Source of the DNA: JAZDCZ01 sp046757925
GTDB lineage: Bacteria > Gemmatimonadota > Gemmatimonadetes > Gemmatimonadales > GWC2-71-9
Direction: 5' to 3'
Assembly (NCBI GenBank): GCA_046757925.1
Contig: JBHHZE010000002.1
Span: 96,827-160,826, forward strand
DNA length: 64,000 nucleotides
How positions within the stretch are numbered: the first letter of the stretch is position 1; the number at the start of each line of letters is the position of its first letter. The notes beneath the pieces were generated by a model. It had not been told where the DNA came from. It was given only the letters and a program-made list of their open reading frames with translations, and did no database searches. The position numbers and the translations under genes are program-made. This document shows positions 51,522-60,087 of the stretch, piece after piece.

Positions 51522-52378
51522 CGACCGGCAACCTCCCGCGACCGGCGGTACATCTGTGCGGCCTCATCTGGCTGGTTCATACGGTCCAGCACTATGCCCA
51601 GACCGTAGTAGGCCTCGGCGTGATTTGGCCTGAGCTCCGCTGCCTTCTGGTATGCTTGAAGCGCCCCGTCGATGTCGTCGACGTGGTTCAAAGCCTCGCC
51701 GAGGTAGAAATACGCCGCCGCGCGGCTCGGGTCCAGCTCGATAGCCCGCCTCAAGTAGGGGATCGCCCCAGACCATAAGCCCCTTCGCACTTCCACGAGC
51801 CCGAGGTTGAAGTGCGCCTCCGGGTTCGCGGGATCGGACTGAAGCGCCTGCTGGAGATCGCGCTTGGCTTCGGCATACCGCCTTGCCGCGCCGAGAATAG
51901 CGCCGCGGTTTGCCAGAACGTTGGCATTTGTAGGGTCGCTTTCCAGACATCGGTCCAGAGCCTCCAAGGCTGAATCGCGCTGGCCGCTCTGGTCCAATAG
52001 CAGGGCGAGGTTGTTGCGGGCCTTGACGTTGTCAGGGTTGAGTTTGAGCAACTCCCGATAGACCCCCGTGGCGCGACGGATGTCGCCCTGTTGGGCGGCC
52101 TCGCGCGCCGCACGGTACAGCAGATCCTCCGCGGCTGGCTCCCGCGCTTCCGACGGTGGTTCCAGCGGGTTGTCCGCAGTCACGGCGGACACGCCAACCG
52201 GCGCGTCGCTTTCAGGTTCATCGGCGATCTCGAACTGGAGTTCACGTATTATATCTGAGCCTCCGACGGGCGGTGGTTGAACTCCGCCGGGACCTTGTTG
52301 TGACCGGGCCGACATCTCGACCGCCAGCCGCCTCCGTAGACGCCGACGCCGACGCCGGCGTCTTGCGTTGGCGGTCAT
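51518..52378 (-). CDS. TPR protein with Arg-rich N-terminus
   Basis: 286 residues. The first 20 are strongly basic (RRRRRRRRLRRRL), then a disordered linker, then five to six TPR units from about residue 85 (LLYRAAREAAQQGDIRRATG, NNLALLLDQSGQRDSALEAL, NRGAILGAARRYAEAKRDLQ, FNLGLVEVRRGLWSGAIPYL, FYLGEALNHVDDIDGALQAY). TPRs mediate protein contacts. The basic tail could bind nucleic acid or phospholipid. Overlaps cutA (ATGA). Confidence 0.85.
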   Translation of the reverse strand: MTANARRRRRRRRLRRRLAVEMSARSQQGPGGVQPPPVGGSDIIRELQFEIADEPESDAPVGVSAVTADNPLEPPSEAREPAAEDLLYRAAREAAQQGDIRRATGVYRELLKLNPDNVKARNNLALLLDQSGQRDSALEALDRCLESDPTNANVLANRGAILGAARRYAEAKRDLQQALQSDPANPEAHFNLGLVEVRRGLWSGAIPYLRRAIELDPSRAAAYFYLGEALNHVDDIDGALQAYQKAAELRPNHAEAYYGLGIVLDRMNQPDEAAQMYRRSREVAGR

Positions 52379-52725
52379 GAACTCGTTCCCGAGGTTCTCG
52401 TAGACTCCTGCACCCAGTCGAGATACTCAGGGTGTCCCGCAGACACCGGCAGAGCAAGTAACTCGGGGATCTCATATGGATGGATCTCGCGGACGGTAGT
52501 CCGCAGGGCGTCCCAACGTTCCCTCGTGGTCTTCAGAACCACCATCACCTCCGGCGTTTCTTCGATTCCGCCCTGCCAGCGATATATCGACTGGGCGCCT
52601 TCAAGGATGGTCCCGCAAGCGACCAAGCGGTCGGTTACCAACCGCCTCACCATTGAGCGAGCGTCGGCCACGCTTGCGGCCGTCGTGAACACTACGAGAT
52701 GGGAGACGGAGTTCGGTTTATTCAT
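52375..52725 (-). CDS. cutA: Divalent-cation tolerance protein CutA
   Basis: A 116-residue CutA1-family trimeric protein linked to copper tolerance. Family traits: VVFTTAASVADARSMVRRLV, ACGTILEGAQSIYRWQGGI, EVMVVLKTTRERWDALRTTV, HPYEIPELLALPVSAGHPEYLDWV. The putative metal-site Cys is in VACGTI. First gene of the minus-strand operon, divergent from uvrA with about 130 bp between the two starts. Confidence 0.94.
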   Translation of the reverse strand: MNKPNSVSHLVVFTTAASVADARSMVRRLVTDRLVACGTILEGAQSIYRWQGGIEETPEVMVVLKTTRERWDALRTTVREIHPYEIPELLALPVSAGHPEYLDWVQESTRTSGTSS

Positions 52726-52854
52726 TGATTCCGGTCAATCACCCGATCCGCGGGATCGAGAAACTATGGCTAAGGCGTCGGAATGGCAAGCGCTAATTCC
52801 AGGCCGACCGGGACCGTTGACCCTGAGCGACTCGCCGACCTAGGTTCTAAGGCT

Positions 52855-55698
52855 ATGACCGATACGAATCTGATTGTACGCGGGGCAAGGGTTCATAACC
52901 TCGACAACGTGGATGTAGAGATCCCCCGCAACCGCATCACCGTCATCACCGGCCTTTCAGGGTCCGGGAAGTCCTCCCTCGCCTTCGATACTATCTACGC
53001 GGAAGGTCAGAGACGCTACGTCGAATCTCTGTCGGCCTACGCCAGGCAGTTCTTGGGACTGATGGAAAAGCCCGACGTCGACTCGATCGACGGGCTCTCT
53101 CCTGCGATCTCGATCGAGCAAATGGCGGCGAGCCATAATCCCCGCTCCACGGTGGGAACGGTGACCGAGATATACGACTACTTGAGGCTCCTCTGGGCCA
53201 GGGTAGGTGTACCGCACTGTCCCAACGACGGTCAGGCGATACAGCGGCAGAGCGCTTCCCAGATGACGGACGCTATCCTCGAATGGCGGGCGGGCACCAA
53301 GATCGAGATCATAGCGCCTCTCGTGCGGGGTCGTAAGGGAGAATTCAAAGACCTGTTCCGAGAGGCTCAACGGCAGGGGTTCGTGCGAGTCTTGGTGGAC
53401 GGAGCGGTGTACGATCTGTCGAATCCACCCAAGCTCAATCGAAGGCTGAACCACGACGTCGGCCTGGTGGTGGACCGCCTCGTGGTGCGCAAGAGCGATC
53501 GGTCCCGCATCCACGACTCGTTGGAGACCGCATTGCGGGCTTCGGACGGACTGGTCCAAGTCATAAGGCAAACGAAGACTCCGAAGACCGTGTTGTTCGC
53601 TGAACGGTTCTCATGCCCCGAGTGTGGTTACTCGCTACCCGAGTTGGAACCGCGGCAGTTTTCCTTCAACTCACCATATGGGGCATGTCAACACTGCGGA
53701 GGCCTGGGGACGCGGAGGGTGGTGAGTCCCGAGTTGGTGCTTGGGGACGACCGGATATCGCTGCTCGAAGGTGTGGTGCTGCCATGGGGAGAACCCAAGG
53801 GCTACCTGCGGAATCGTGTATTGCCGACCCTGGCAAAGGAACTCGAGTTCGACCTGTCTACCCCGTGGGGAAAGCTGAAGAAGCGAACCCGCGAGGCGCT
53901 GCTGTACGGCATTCCGAATCGGACCTTCAAGTTTCGCTATGGATCGGGCAGCTCGGCCGGACGGTACGAGGTTGGTTGGGAGGGGATTCTGGCCAACGTG
54001 CAGCGCAGGTACCGCGACACCACGTCCGATTCGGTCAGGACACAGCTACAGGACTTTATGGTCGAGCGGCCCTGCGACACATGTGAGGGTCACCGGCTCA
54101 AGCAAGAGAGCCTGAGCGTCCTGGTTCAGGGCAAGCACATCGGCGAAGTGGTCGCTGTGTCAGTGGCTGCCGCCCGCGATTTCTTCGAACAACTTCCGCT
54201 CAGGGACAACGGCCGGACCGGCGTGGACGCCCGTATTGCCCAGCCGATTCTGAGGGAGGTGACCGACCGTCTCCGGTTCCTCTGCGATGTGGGCTTGGAG
54301 TACCTGACGCTGGCACGGTCCACGTCGTCTTTGTCCGGGGGAGAGGTTCAGAGAATCAGGTTGGCTACACAAATCGGGAGCAGGTTAGTGGGTGTGCTCT
54401 ACGTATTGGACGAACCCTCGATCGGTCTTCACCCACGGGACAACGCTCGGTTGCTGGAAACCCTCGCAGGCCTCAGAGATTTGGGGAACACGGTCCTGGT
54501 AGTGGAACACGACGAAGAGACCATTCGGGCCGCGGACTACGTCATCGATCTTGGCCCTCGGGCGGGCCGCGAGGGTGGCAAGGTGGTGGTGCAGGGGACC
54601 GTTGATGCCGTGCTCGAACATGATACTTCGCTTACGGGTCGCTATCTCAGGGGAGAATTGCGCATCGGCGTACCGTCTCGCCGGCGGCCCATTGACCCGA
54701 GTCGCGTTCTCCTGGTCAAAGGACCCTCCGAACACAACCTCAAGGGAATGGACGTTGCTTTTCCGCTCGCGGCATTTGTGGCGGTGACGGGCGTATCCGG
54801 CTCCGGAAAATCGACCCTTGTGACGGACATTCTCTATAGAGCACTGAGCCGCCACTTCTACGGATCTAAGGTGGCACCCGGAGCGCACACGGGAATCGAC
54901 GGAATCGGCCACATCGATAAGGTGCTGGATATCGACCAGAGTCCTATTGGTCGCACGCCCCGCTCGAATCCGGCAACGTACACCGGACTGTTTACACCGA
55001 TCCGGGATCTCTATGCCCAACTGGCCGAGTCGAAGATCAGGGGGTACGGGCCGGGCCGGTTCTCATTCAATGTGAAGGGGGGGCGGTGCGAATCGTGCCA
55101 GGGCGACGGACTGGTGAAAATCGAGATGCACTTCCTCCCGAACGTCTATGTGCCGTGCGACCTCTGCCGGGGCAGGCGATATAACCGGGAGACCCTGGAG
55201 GTGCTCTACCGGGGCAGTTCGATTGCCGATGTGCTGGGGATGACTGTGGCGACGGCGCTGGAGTTCTTCGAGCACCAACCCCGGATCCACCGGAGGTTGG
55301 AGTTGCTGAACGATGTCGGGTTGGGATACATCCACCTTGGTCAGAGTGCCACGACGCTGTCGGGGGGCGAGGCTCAGCGCGTCAAGCTCGCCACAGAGCT
55401 GAGCAAGCGGGACACGGGCCGAACACTATATATCTTAGACGAGCCCACCACCGGCCTACATTTCGAAGACGTGCGGTTGTTGCTAGAGGTACTGCATCGG
55501 TTAGTCGACAAGGGGAACACTGTGGTGGTGATCGAGCACAACATGGAAGTTGTGAAGACGGCCGACTGGGTAATAGATCTTGGGCCCGAGGGTGGGGATG
55601 CCGGGGGCACGGTCGTGGCATGCGGATCGCCCGAGGACGTAGCGCAAACCCGGCGTTCGTATACCGGGCGGGCCTTGAGGGTGGTGCTCAGCAGATGA
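52855..55698 (+). CDS. uvrA: Excinuclease ABC subunit A
   Basis: A 947-residue DNA-damage sensor of nucleotide excision repair. I chose ATG 52855 (MTDTNLIVRGARVHNL) rather than the ATG 72 nt upstream because family sequence begins here. Two ABC ATPase sites: GLSGSGKSSLAFDT and GVSGSGKSTLVTDIL, signatures SLSGGEVQRIRLAT and TLSGGEAQRVKLAT. The second zinc finger is CPECGYSLPE with CQHCGG, and the later one is CESCQGDG with CDLCRG. All are intact. Independent of the divergent cutA operon. Confidence 0.96.
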   Translation: MTDTNLIVRGARVHNLDNVDVEIPRNRITVITGLSGSGKSSLAFDTIYAEGQRRYVESLSAYARQFLGLMEKPDVDSIDGLSPAISIEQMAASHNPRSTVGTVTEIYDYLRLLWARVGVPHCPNDGQAIQRQSASQMTDAILEWRAGTKIEIIAPLVRGRKGEFKDLFREAQRQGFVRVLVDGAVYDLSNPPKLNRRLNHDVGLVVDRLVVRKSDRSRIHDSLETALRASDGLVQVIRQTKTPKTVLFAERFSCPECGYSLPELEPRQFSFNSPYGACQHCGGLGTRRVVSPELVLGDDRISLLEGVVLPWGEPKGYLRNRVLPTLAKELEFDLSTPWGKLKKRTREALLYGIPNRTFKFRYGSGSSAGRYEVGWEGILANVQRRYRDTTSDSVRTQLQDFMVERPCDTCEGHRLKQESLSVLVQGKHIGEVVAVSVAAARDFFEQLPLRDNGRTGVDARIAQPILREVTDRLRFLCDVGLEYLTLARSTSSLSGGEVQRIRLATQIGSRLVGVLYVLDEPSIGLHPRDNARLLETLAGLRDLGNTVLVVEHDEETIRAADYVIDLGPRAGREGGKVVVQGTVDAVLEHDTSLTGRYLRGELRIGVPSRRRPIDPSRVLLVKGPSEHNLKGMDVAFPLAAFVAVTGVSGSGKSTLVTDILYRALSRHFYGSKVAPGAHTGIDGIGHIDKVLDIDQSPIGRTPRSNPATYTGLFTPIRDLYAQLAESKIRGYGPGRFSFNVKGGRCESCQGDGLVKIEMHFLPNVYVPCDLCRGRRYNRETLEVLYRGSSIADVLGMTVATALEFFEHQPRIHRRLELLNDVGLGYIHLGQSATTLSGGEAQRVKLATELSKRDTGRTLYILDEPTTGLHFEDVRLLLEVLHRLVDKGNTVVVIEHNMEVVKTADWVIDLGPEGGDAGGTVVACGSPEDVAQTRRSYTGRALRVVLSR

Positions 55699-55815
55699 AC
55701 TATCTTACAACAGGGTGGGAGCACTTTACTGCACCTGTCGGAACTGACACTATTTGAAACGTCGGTCGTATGGTGTTGCGGTTAGGCAGCTAACGTCCCG
55801 TGAAAGGATGAGACC

Positions 55816-55965
55816 ATGGGCGCGATCGCCCCGTTCCTGGTTCCGATAGCTTTTTTCTTCAGCGTGGCAGCGGTGTTCATCCTGCGGGGTCCGTTCGGGA
55901 AGGCCCTGGCAGAGCGGATGTTGGCTCGGAGTAGTGGTCGCAACGAGCTGCCACCGCAAGCGTAG
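55816..55965 (+). CDS. Small membrane protein, 49 residues
   Basis: Short ORF with ribosome site AAAGGATGAGACC. It opens MGAIAPFLVPIAFFFSVAAV, one membrane helix, then FILRGPFGKALAERML and a short polar tail. It is followed 6 nt later by the next small gene. The GKALAERM segment recurs as RALAERIR in the protein at 56265, so these small genes are probably related. Unknown function; start of the pspA-linked run. Confidence 0.65.
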   Translation: MGAIAPFLVPIAFFFSVAAVFILRGPFGKALAERMLARSSGRNELPPQA

Positions 55966-55971
55966 GTCGCT

Positions 55972-56265
55972 GTGCCCGATTTCATCTGGTTCCAGAACGT
56001 AGTACTACCTCTTGCAGGGATGGGCCTAGGGGCCTTCACTCTATTTGGCTTGTATCGAATTGCGATGCGGCAACTCGACCGGGGGGAGAAACGACGGCTC
56101 GGCAATCTAGACGAGTCCGTACGGGCCGAGCTCGAGTTGCTGCGGGAGCGCTTGGAGGTTGTAGAGGGCAACTCGATGCGCCTGGAAGAATTGGAAGAGC
56201 GGATGGACTTTGCTGAACGGCTTTTGACCAAGCCAGGTCAATCCGCGCTCCCGGGGCGTGACTGA
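55972..56265 (+). CDS. Small membrane-anchored coiled-coil protein
   Basis: 97 residues from GTG 55972. Membrane helix at residues 9-27 (VVLPLAGMGLGAFTLFGLY), then a charged coiled coil (ESVRAELELLRERLEVVEG, LEELEERMDFAERLL). The stop overlaps the next start by one base (TGATG). The DFAERLL tail is shared with the following protein, showing a duplicated gene pair. Position before pspA suggests envelope-stress function, which is inference. Confidence 0.75.
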   Translation: MPDFIWFQNVVLPLAGMGLGAFTLFGLYRIAMRQLDRGEKRRLGNLDESVRAELELLRERLEVVEGNSMRLEELEERMDFAERLLTKPGQSALPGRD

Positions 56266-56537
56266 TGGAAGATTTTCTCGCCCTCCTGTTCGGTGTCTGT
56301 GTTTTCGGCGGAGGGACGTTTTGGCTTCTCAGTATTACACCTATCGGTCGTGCGTTGGCCGAGCGCATCCGGGGAGGTGGGGCGAAGCCTTCCGGCGCTG
56401 AGTTGGATCGGATCAAGGAATCCCAGGCCGCTTTGCTGGAGGAACTGGAGGCGCTCAGGCAGGAGGTGGCCGAAGTGTATGAGCGGGTTGATTTTGCCGA
56501 ACGTTTGCTGACTCAGCGCGAGACGCTTGAACGCTGA
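56265..56537 (+). CDS. Small membrane-anchored coiled-coil protein, paralogue
   Basis: 90 residues. Membrane helix ALLFGVCVFGGGTFWLLS at the N-terminus, then RALAERIRGGG and a coiled coil (LDRIKESQAALLEELEALRQ, EVYERVDFAERLLTQ). Its ending matches that of the gene at 55972, with shared DFAERLL. It has no known family by eye. It overlaps the previous gene by one base. Confidence 0.75.
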   Translation: MEDFLALLFGVCVFGGGTFWLLSITPIGRALAERIRGGGAKPSGAELDRIKESQAALLEELEALRQEVAEVYERVDFAERLLTQRETLER

Positions 56538-56604
56538 TGCGTTCATTTGTGAAACATTTTCCGTCGGCCGGCGTAGTGGCTAGCGGGGCGCGATCCTCGC
56601 GCGA

Positions 56605-56919
56605 GTGGCGGCAGCCACCAAAAGTACCGATCTTAACGGGAGTTTGGGCCAATTCGGTGCTATCTTCTTTGCGGTGGCCTTGATAGTATGCTCGCGGTGG
56701 TTCTTGCGATCGGACCTCTCGGATGCGATCGCGGATTCGGTGAGACGAAGGCATGGGGGTGGGCTGGACTCCGCGGCTCTCGATCGAATCGATGAACTGA
56801 GCGAGAGGATGGAAGAGGCGCTTGGTGAACTTCGGGCCGAGGTAATGGAATTGAGCGAGCGCATGTTGGTGGAGGTGCGTGGGCGGAAGGCGCTCGGCGA
56901 TGATAGAGCTTACAGATGA
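56605..56919 (+). CDS. Small membrane-anchored coiled-coil protein, third copy
   Basis: Up to 104 residues from GTG 56605; a TTG at about 56644 (near GGGAG) is an alternative. One helix (FGAIFFAVALIVCSRWFL), then SDAIADSVRRRHGGG and a short coiled coil (ALDRIDELSERMEEALGELR). The AIADSVRRR segment echoes ALAERIR in the earlier copies. Followed 82 bp later by pspA. Confidence 0.65.
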   Translation: MAAATKSTDLNGSLGQFGAIFFAVALIVCSRWFLRSDLSDAIADSVRRRHGGGLDSAALDRIDELSERMEEALGELRAEVMELSERMLVEVRGRKALGDDRAYR

Positions 56920-57001
56920 CTTTTCACGACGGCTTACATGTTCGACAGATGAACTACTGCTTGGTTAGTTCCGGATACAGATAGGGAGGCGTAGCGCGTC
57001 A

Positions 57002-57802
57002 ATGGGAATCTTCCAGCGCATCTCAACACTGCTAAGGTCAAATATCAACGATCTCATTTCCCGGGCCGAGAACCCCGAAAAGGTACTCAACCAGGCTATC
57101 GACGATATGCGTTCTCAGCTCTCAAAGGCGAAGCAAGAGGTAGCCGGTGCCATCGCCGACGAGAAGAAACTTCAAGCACAGGTTGAGAAGGAGAAAGCGC
57201 AGGCCCAGGAGTGGGAGCAGCGGGCCATGCTGGCTGTACAGGAAGGTCGGGACGATCTGGCCAAACAGGCGCTGATGCGCCATGGCGAACACTTGCAGAA
57301 TGCGCAGAGTCTCCACGAGACGTGGGTTAGGCAGAAGACCGAAACCGAGCAACTGAAGAACTCGCTGCGGCAGTTGAACGACAAGATCGAGGAGGCGAAA
57401 CGCAAGCGGAACATCCTCATCGCTCGACAGAAGCGGGCCGAGGCCCAGGGCAGGATTCAGGAGACGATGAGCAGCATGAGTGAAAAGAGCGCCTTCGAGA
57501 ATTTTGAGAGAATGACGGCAAAAATAGAAGAATCCGAGCGGAAGGCGCTTGCTGCTGCGGAGTTGTCGGAGGATCTTTCGGGAGATTTGCTGGAGAGGCA
57601 GTTCGATGCCTTGGAATATCAGGGTAGCGCTGACCAGCAACTCTTGGAGCTCAAGAGGAAGATGGGACTACTAGGACCCGGGGAGGTGGCCGACCGTCCG
57701 CAACTCGAGGCCGCGCAATCGGATGTGTCCGAGGCTGAGATCCTGGAAGATGAGGCTGATGTGTCTGAGGGCAAGGAAGAAGACGTGAGCCGGGAGAGCT
57801 GA
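57002..57802 (+). CDS. pspA: PspA/IM30 family protein
   Basis: A 266-residue ESCRT-III-like coiled-coil protein that binds and protects the inner membrane. It opens MGIFQRISTLLRSNINDLI, the typical amphipathic helix, and continues with long coiled coils (QAIDDMRSQLSKAKQEVAGA through FENFERMTAKIEESERKAL). The C-terminal 70 residues are an acidic tail (SEAEILEDEADVSEGKEEDV), longer than in E. coli PspA. The ATG has GGGAGG upstream. Its stop overlaps the next ATG (TGATG). Confidence 0.94.
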   Translation: MGIFQRISTLLRSNINDLISRAENPEKVLNQAIDDMRSQLSKAKQEVAGAIADEKKLQAQVEKEKAQAQEWEQRAMLAVQEGRDDLAKQALMRHGEHLQNAQSLHETWVRQKTETEQLKNSLRQLNDKIEEAKRKRNILIARQKRAEAQGRIQETMSSMSEKSAFENFERMTAKIEESERKALAAAELSEDLSGDLLERQFDALEYQGSADQQLLELKRKMGLLGPGEVADRPQLEAAQSDVSEAEILEDEADVSEGKEEDVSRES

Positions 57803-58923
57803 TGCCGGAGGCAGGTGGGCGTGGTTTGGCGGCGACACTGGTCATCCTCTTTGTCGCCGCTTTTTTGTTGGTTCTGTTTGGCCGGATAGCCGAGCCGGTT
57901 CTCCTTGTCTTTCTGTCGTCGCTGTTTGCGTCTTATCTCTGTGCCGTAACCGGCACTACGATGGTGAAGCTTCACCTTCCAAGATCGCTGGCGCTTCCAC
58001 TGGCCGTGGTTTTTTCCCTATTGGTATCGGCGGGAGTCGGGATCTTGATATTACCTCCCGCGTTCGAGCAGGGGCGGGAGCTCTTCGCTGAGCTTCCCGG
58101 TTACGCGCAGCGCTTCGACTCACTGCTCACCCAGCTCGCCCAACGGTATCCGATACTCGAGCAAGCGATTCCCCGGCGGTCAGAAGTGGGATTCGTCGAT
58201 TCCATGATCGCGGATGCCACGGGTTTTTTGCGCGCCTCATTCGTCCCCTACCTAACCGCCGGAGGCCGGCTCGCGGTGGAGATTGTCAGCGTCTTCGCGA
58301 TGGCCATCTACTTGGCGCGCGATCCGGTGAGCTATCGTGAAGGTTTCATTGCGTTGCTGCCTCCCAAGTTCCGGAGCATGGCACGGGCGATTATCGCTGA
58401 CTTGGGAAACACCGTGCGGGCCTGGATCTGGGCTCAACTGCTTTCGATGCTCGTACTGGGTGCGCTGACGGCACTCGGCCTGTGGGCACTAGGAGTTCCC
58501 CATGCGTTGGCGTTTGGGCTCTTTTCCGGGGTGGCCGCCATTGTGCCGTTTTTTGGAACCCTATTGTCCACTTTGATGCCGGCCCTGCTGATGCTGGTCA
58601 TAGCGGGCTGGCCATCGGCAACGGCCGTGATGGTGCTCGGTGCGGGAGTCCATCTCCTGGAGGCGAATGTCGTGGCTCCGATGATCTTCCAGGAGCGACT
58701 GAATCTGCCTCCTGTGCTCACTATAATGAGTGTGCTCATCATGGCCCGGTTTCTCGGGGTGCTCGGGCTCGTCGTGGCCGTCCCGCTCCTGGCGGTCACG
58801 GTGGTCGTGGTCCGACACATTCTTATCTGTCAGATATACAAAGACTATGATGTCGAGTGCCTTCCGTCCGCGGTTCTCGTCGGCCAGACAGGCGAACGTC
58901 GCGCGGTCTCAGTAGCCCCTTAA
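57802..58923 (+). CDS. AI-2E family transporter (PerM-like)
   Basis: A 373-residue membrane protein with about eight helices. Characteristic segments: LVSAGVGILILPPAFEQGRELFAELP, IYLARDPVSYREGFIALLPP, IIADLGNTVRAWIWAQLLSMLVLGAL, GVAAIVPFFGTLLSTLMPALL and LEANVVAPMIFQERLNLPPVLT. The family includes TqsA and PerM and a Na+/H+ antiporter; the substrate is unclear. It is coupled to pspA by TGATG, so it may share its stress expression. Confidence 0.88.
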   Translation: MPEAGGRGLAATLVILFVAAFLLVLFGRIAEPVLLVFLSSLFASYLCAVTGTTMVKLHLPRSLALPLAVVFSLLVSAGVGILILPPAFEQGRELFAELPGYAQRFDSLLTQLAQRYPILEQAIPRRSEVGFVDSMIADATGFLRASFVPYLTAGGRLAVEIVSVFAMAIYLARDPVSYREGFIALLPPKFRSMARAIIADLGNTVRAWIWAQLLSMLVLGALTALGLWALGVPHALAFGLFSGVAAIVPFFGTLLSTLMPALLMLVIAGWPSATAVMVLGAGVHLLEANVVAPMIFQERLNLPPVLTIMSVLIMARFLGVLGLVVAVPLLAVTVVVVRHILICQIYKDYDVECLPSAVLVGQTGERRAVSVAP

Positions 58924-59069
58924 GCTCTCTCCAAAACAACCGAGCACCGGCACGCAATAAAACGTGCTTGCACGCGTTTCTTTGGTACCACTGTTCGCCG
59001 GCACGAGTTGTACTGTTTGCACACGCCCGATCGGCCTCCAGAGTCACGCTCAGCGTGAAGGAGGCGACG

Positions 59070-59282
59070 ATGAAACGTCTAATAACGGCGGCGTTCCTGA
59101 TCGGTATGATTGGCCCCTTGGTCAATCCCAAGCCGGCAGACGCTCAAGACGGCAAGCTAAAAAAGTGCTTACAAGAGGCAGTCTATTCATGCGATCAAGA
59201 TTTTCAGGGCAACGAACCGGAAACGATAGCGATTCGTGGTTGGTGCTACATGATCCGTGGCGCCATCTGCAGGGTGTTCTAG
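59070..59282 (+). CDS. Small secreted Cys-containing peptide
   Basis: 70 residues. A near-perfect ribosome site AAGGAGGCGACG precedes ATG 59070. Signal peptide LITAAFLIGMIGPLVNPKPADA, then a 45-residue mature peptide with four cysteines (KKCLQEAVYSCDQDFQ and GWCYMIRGAICRVF). Not a recognised family. A strong GC hairpin follows, then a membrane protein, an ABC ATPase and a second membrane protein. The peptide could be a substrate of that cassette; this is inference. Confidence 0.6.
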   Translation: MKRLITAAFLIGMIGPLVNPKPADAQDGKLKKCLQEAVYSCDQDFQGNEPETIAIRGWCYMIRGAICRVF

Positions 59283-59318
59283 GAAGCACAGCCCTTAACC
59301 CACGGGCCGATCGGGCAA

Positions 59319-59345
59319 GGGCGGGGGGGCACGTACCCCCCGCCC
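59319..59345. repeat. Ten-base-pair GC hairpin between peptide and ABC genes
   Basis: GGGCGGGGGG (59319-59328), 7-nt loop GCACGTA, CCCCCCGCCC (59336-59345). All ten pairs are G-C. There is no T-tract. It ends 10 nt before the ATG at 59356, where it could cover the ribosome site. Confidence 0.85.
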
Positions 59346-59355
59346 GGCACACGCG

Positions 59356-60087
59356 ATGACGCGCCTGGCTCTTGCTGCGAAGGCCGAAATCGTTCTCGGG
59401 GCTCATTTGGTCATTCGTCACCGAGCACCCCGGCTGGCTGCCCTGCTCTGTCTGGTTATCCTCGGGCTTGTCGTTGTGCGCGGTATAGCCGCCGGGGATC
59501 CGGCAGAAGCTGACGTGGTACTCTTAGTGGCCGGAACGTTGACTGCGGTTGGCGCGTCGCGCCTCCTTGCGCCAGGAGCAGCCCTGGCAGGCGCCCGCGC
59601 CAGCGGATCCAGTTGGTGGTTGATTGCGGCTGGAAGAATTGTCGGGTTGCTGCTTATCGCACTTCCGCTCGTCGCCATATCGGCGGTAGTCGTTGGGGGC
59701 GTTTCCCGTCACGGCGTGGCGGCCGGTAGGCTCGGATCGATCGCCATGACATATGCCGCTGCAGTAGCGGGGGCCGTAGTTGCGATCACTCCGCTCGTTG
59801 GTTCATCGGCTGCGGCAGCCGTTGGACTTGTTGGCGCCTGGTTCGGGGGAATCGGGCCGTCGAGCGTCTCGATGATGCTCGGTCGGTGGCCGCTGGTTAG
59901 GGGCCCGGCTGTTCTCATTTGGAATGTATCCCCGCTCAAATGGAGAGCCGCCAGGTGGGCAGTCGAGGCCAACTTCTCGGATGTATCAGTATTGATCTGT
60001 TGGATTGCGCTCGGGATCCTGCTATCGGCGTGGACCACCGCGGTACGTTATCGAGGGGAAGTCCCCCCGGCTGGAGACGCACCGTGA
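59356..60087 (+). CDS. Membrane protein, probable ABC permease
   Basis: 243 residues with about six helices (LAALLCLVILGLVVVRGIA, VLLVAGTLTAVGASRLLAPG, GRIVGLLLIALPLVAISAVV and later ones). It resembles ABC-2 permeases only in layout. Its stop overlaps the GTG start of the ABC ATPase (GTGA). The ribosome site is poor and lies next to a strong hairpin. It forms an exporter with the ATPase that follows. Confidence 0.68.
   Translation: MTRLALAAKAEIVLGAHLVIRHRAPRLAALLCLVILGLVVVRGIAAGDPAEADVVLLVAGTLTAVGASRLLAPGAALAGARASGSSWWLIAAGRIVGLLLIALPLVAISAVVVGGVSRHGVAAGRLGSIAMTYAAAVAGAVVAITPLVGSSAAAAVGLVGAWFGGIGPSSVSMMLGRWPLVRGPAVLIWNVSPLKWRAARWAVEANFSDVSVLICWIALGILLSAWTTAVRYRGEVPPAGDAP

Noticed and set aside
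58963..58983. CGTG-CTTG-CACG followed by CGTTTCTTT after the PerM-like gene
   Set aside because: Stem only 4 bp and T-tract broken by a C; too weak to list as a terminator.
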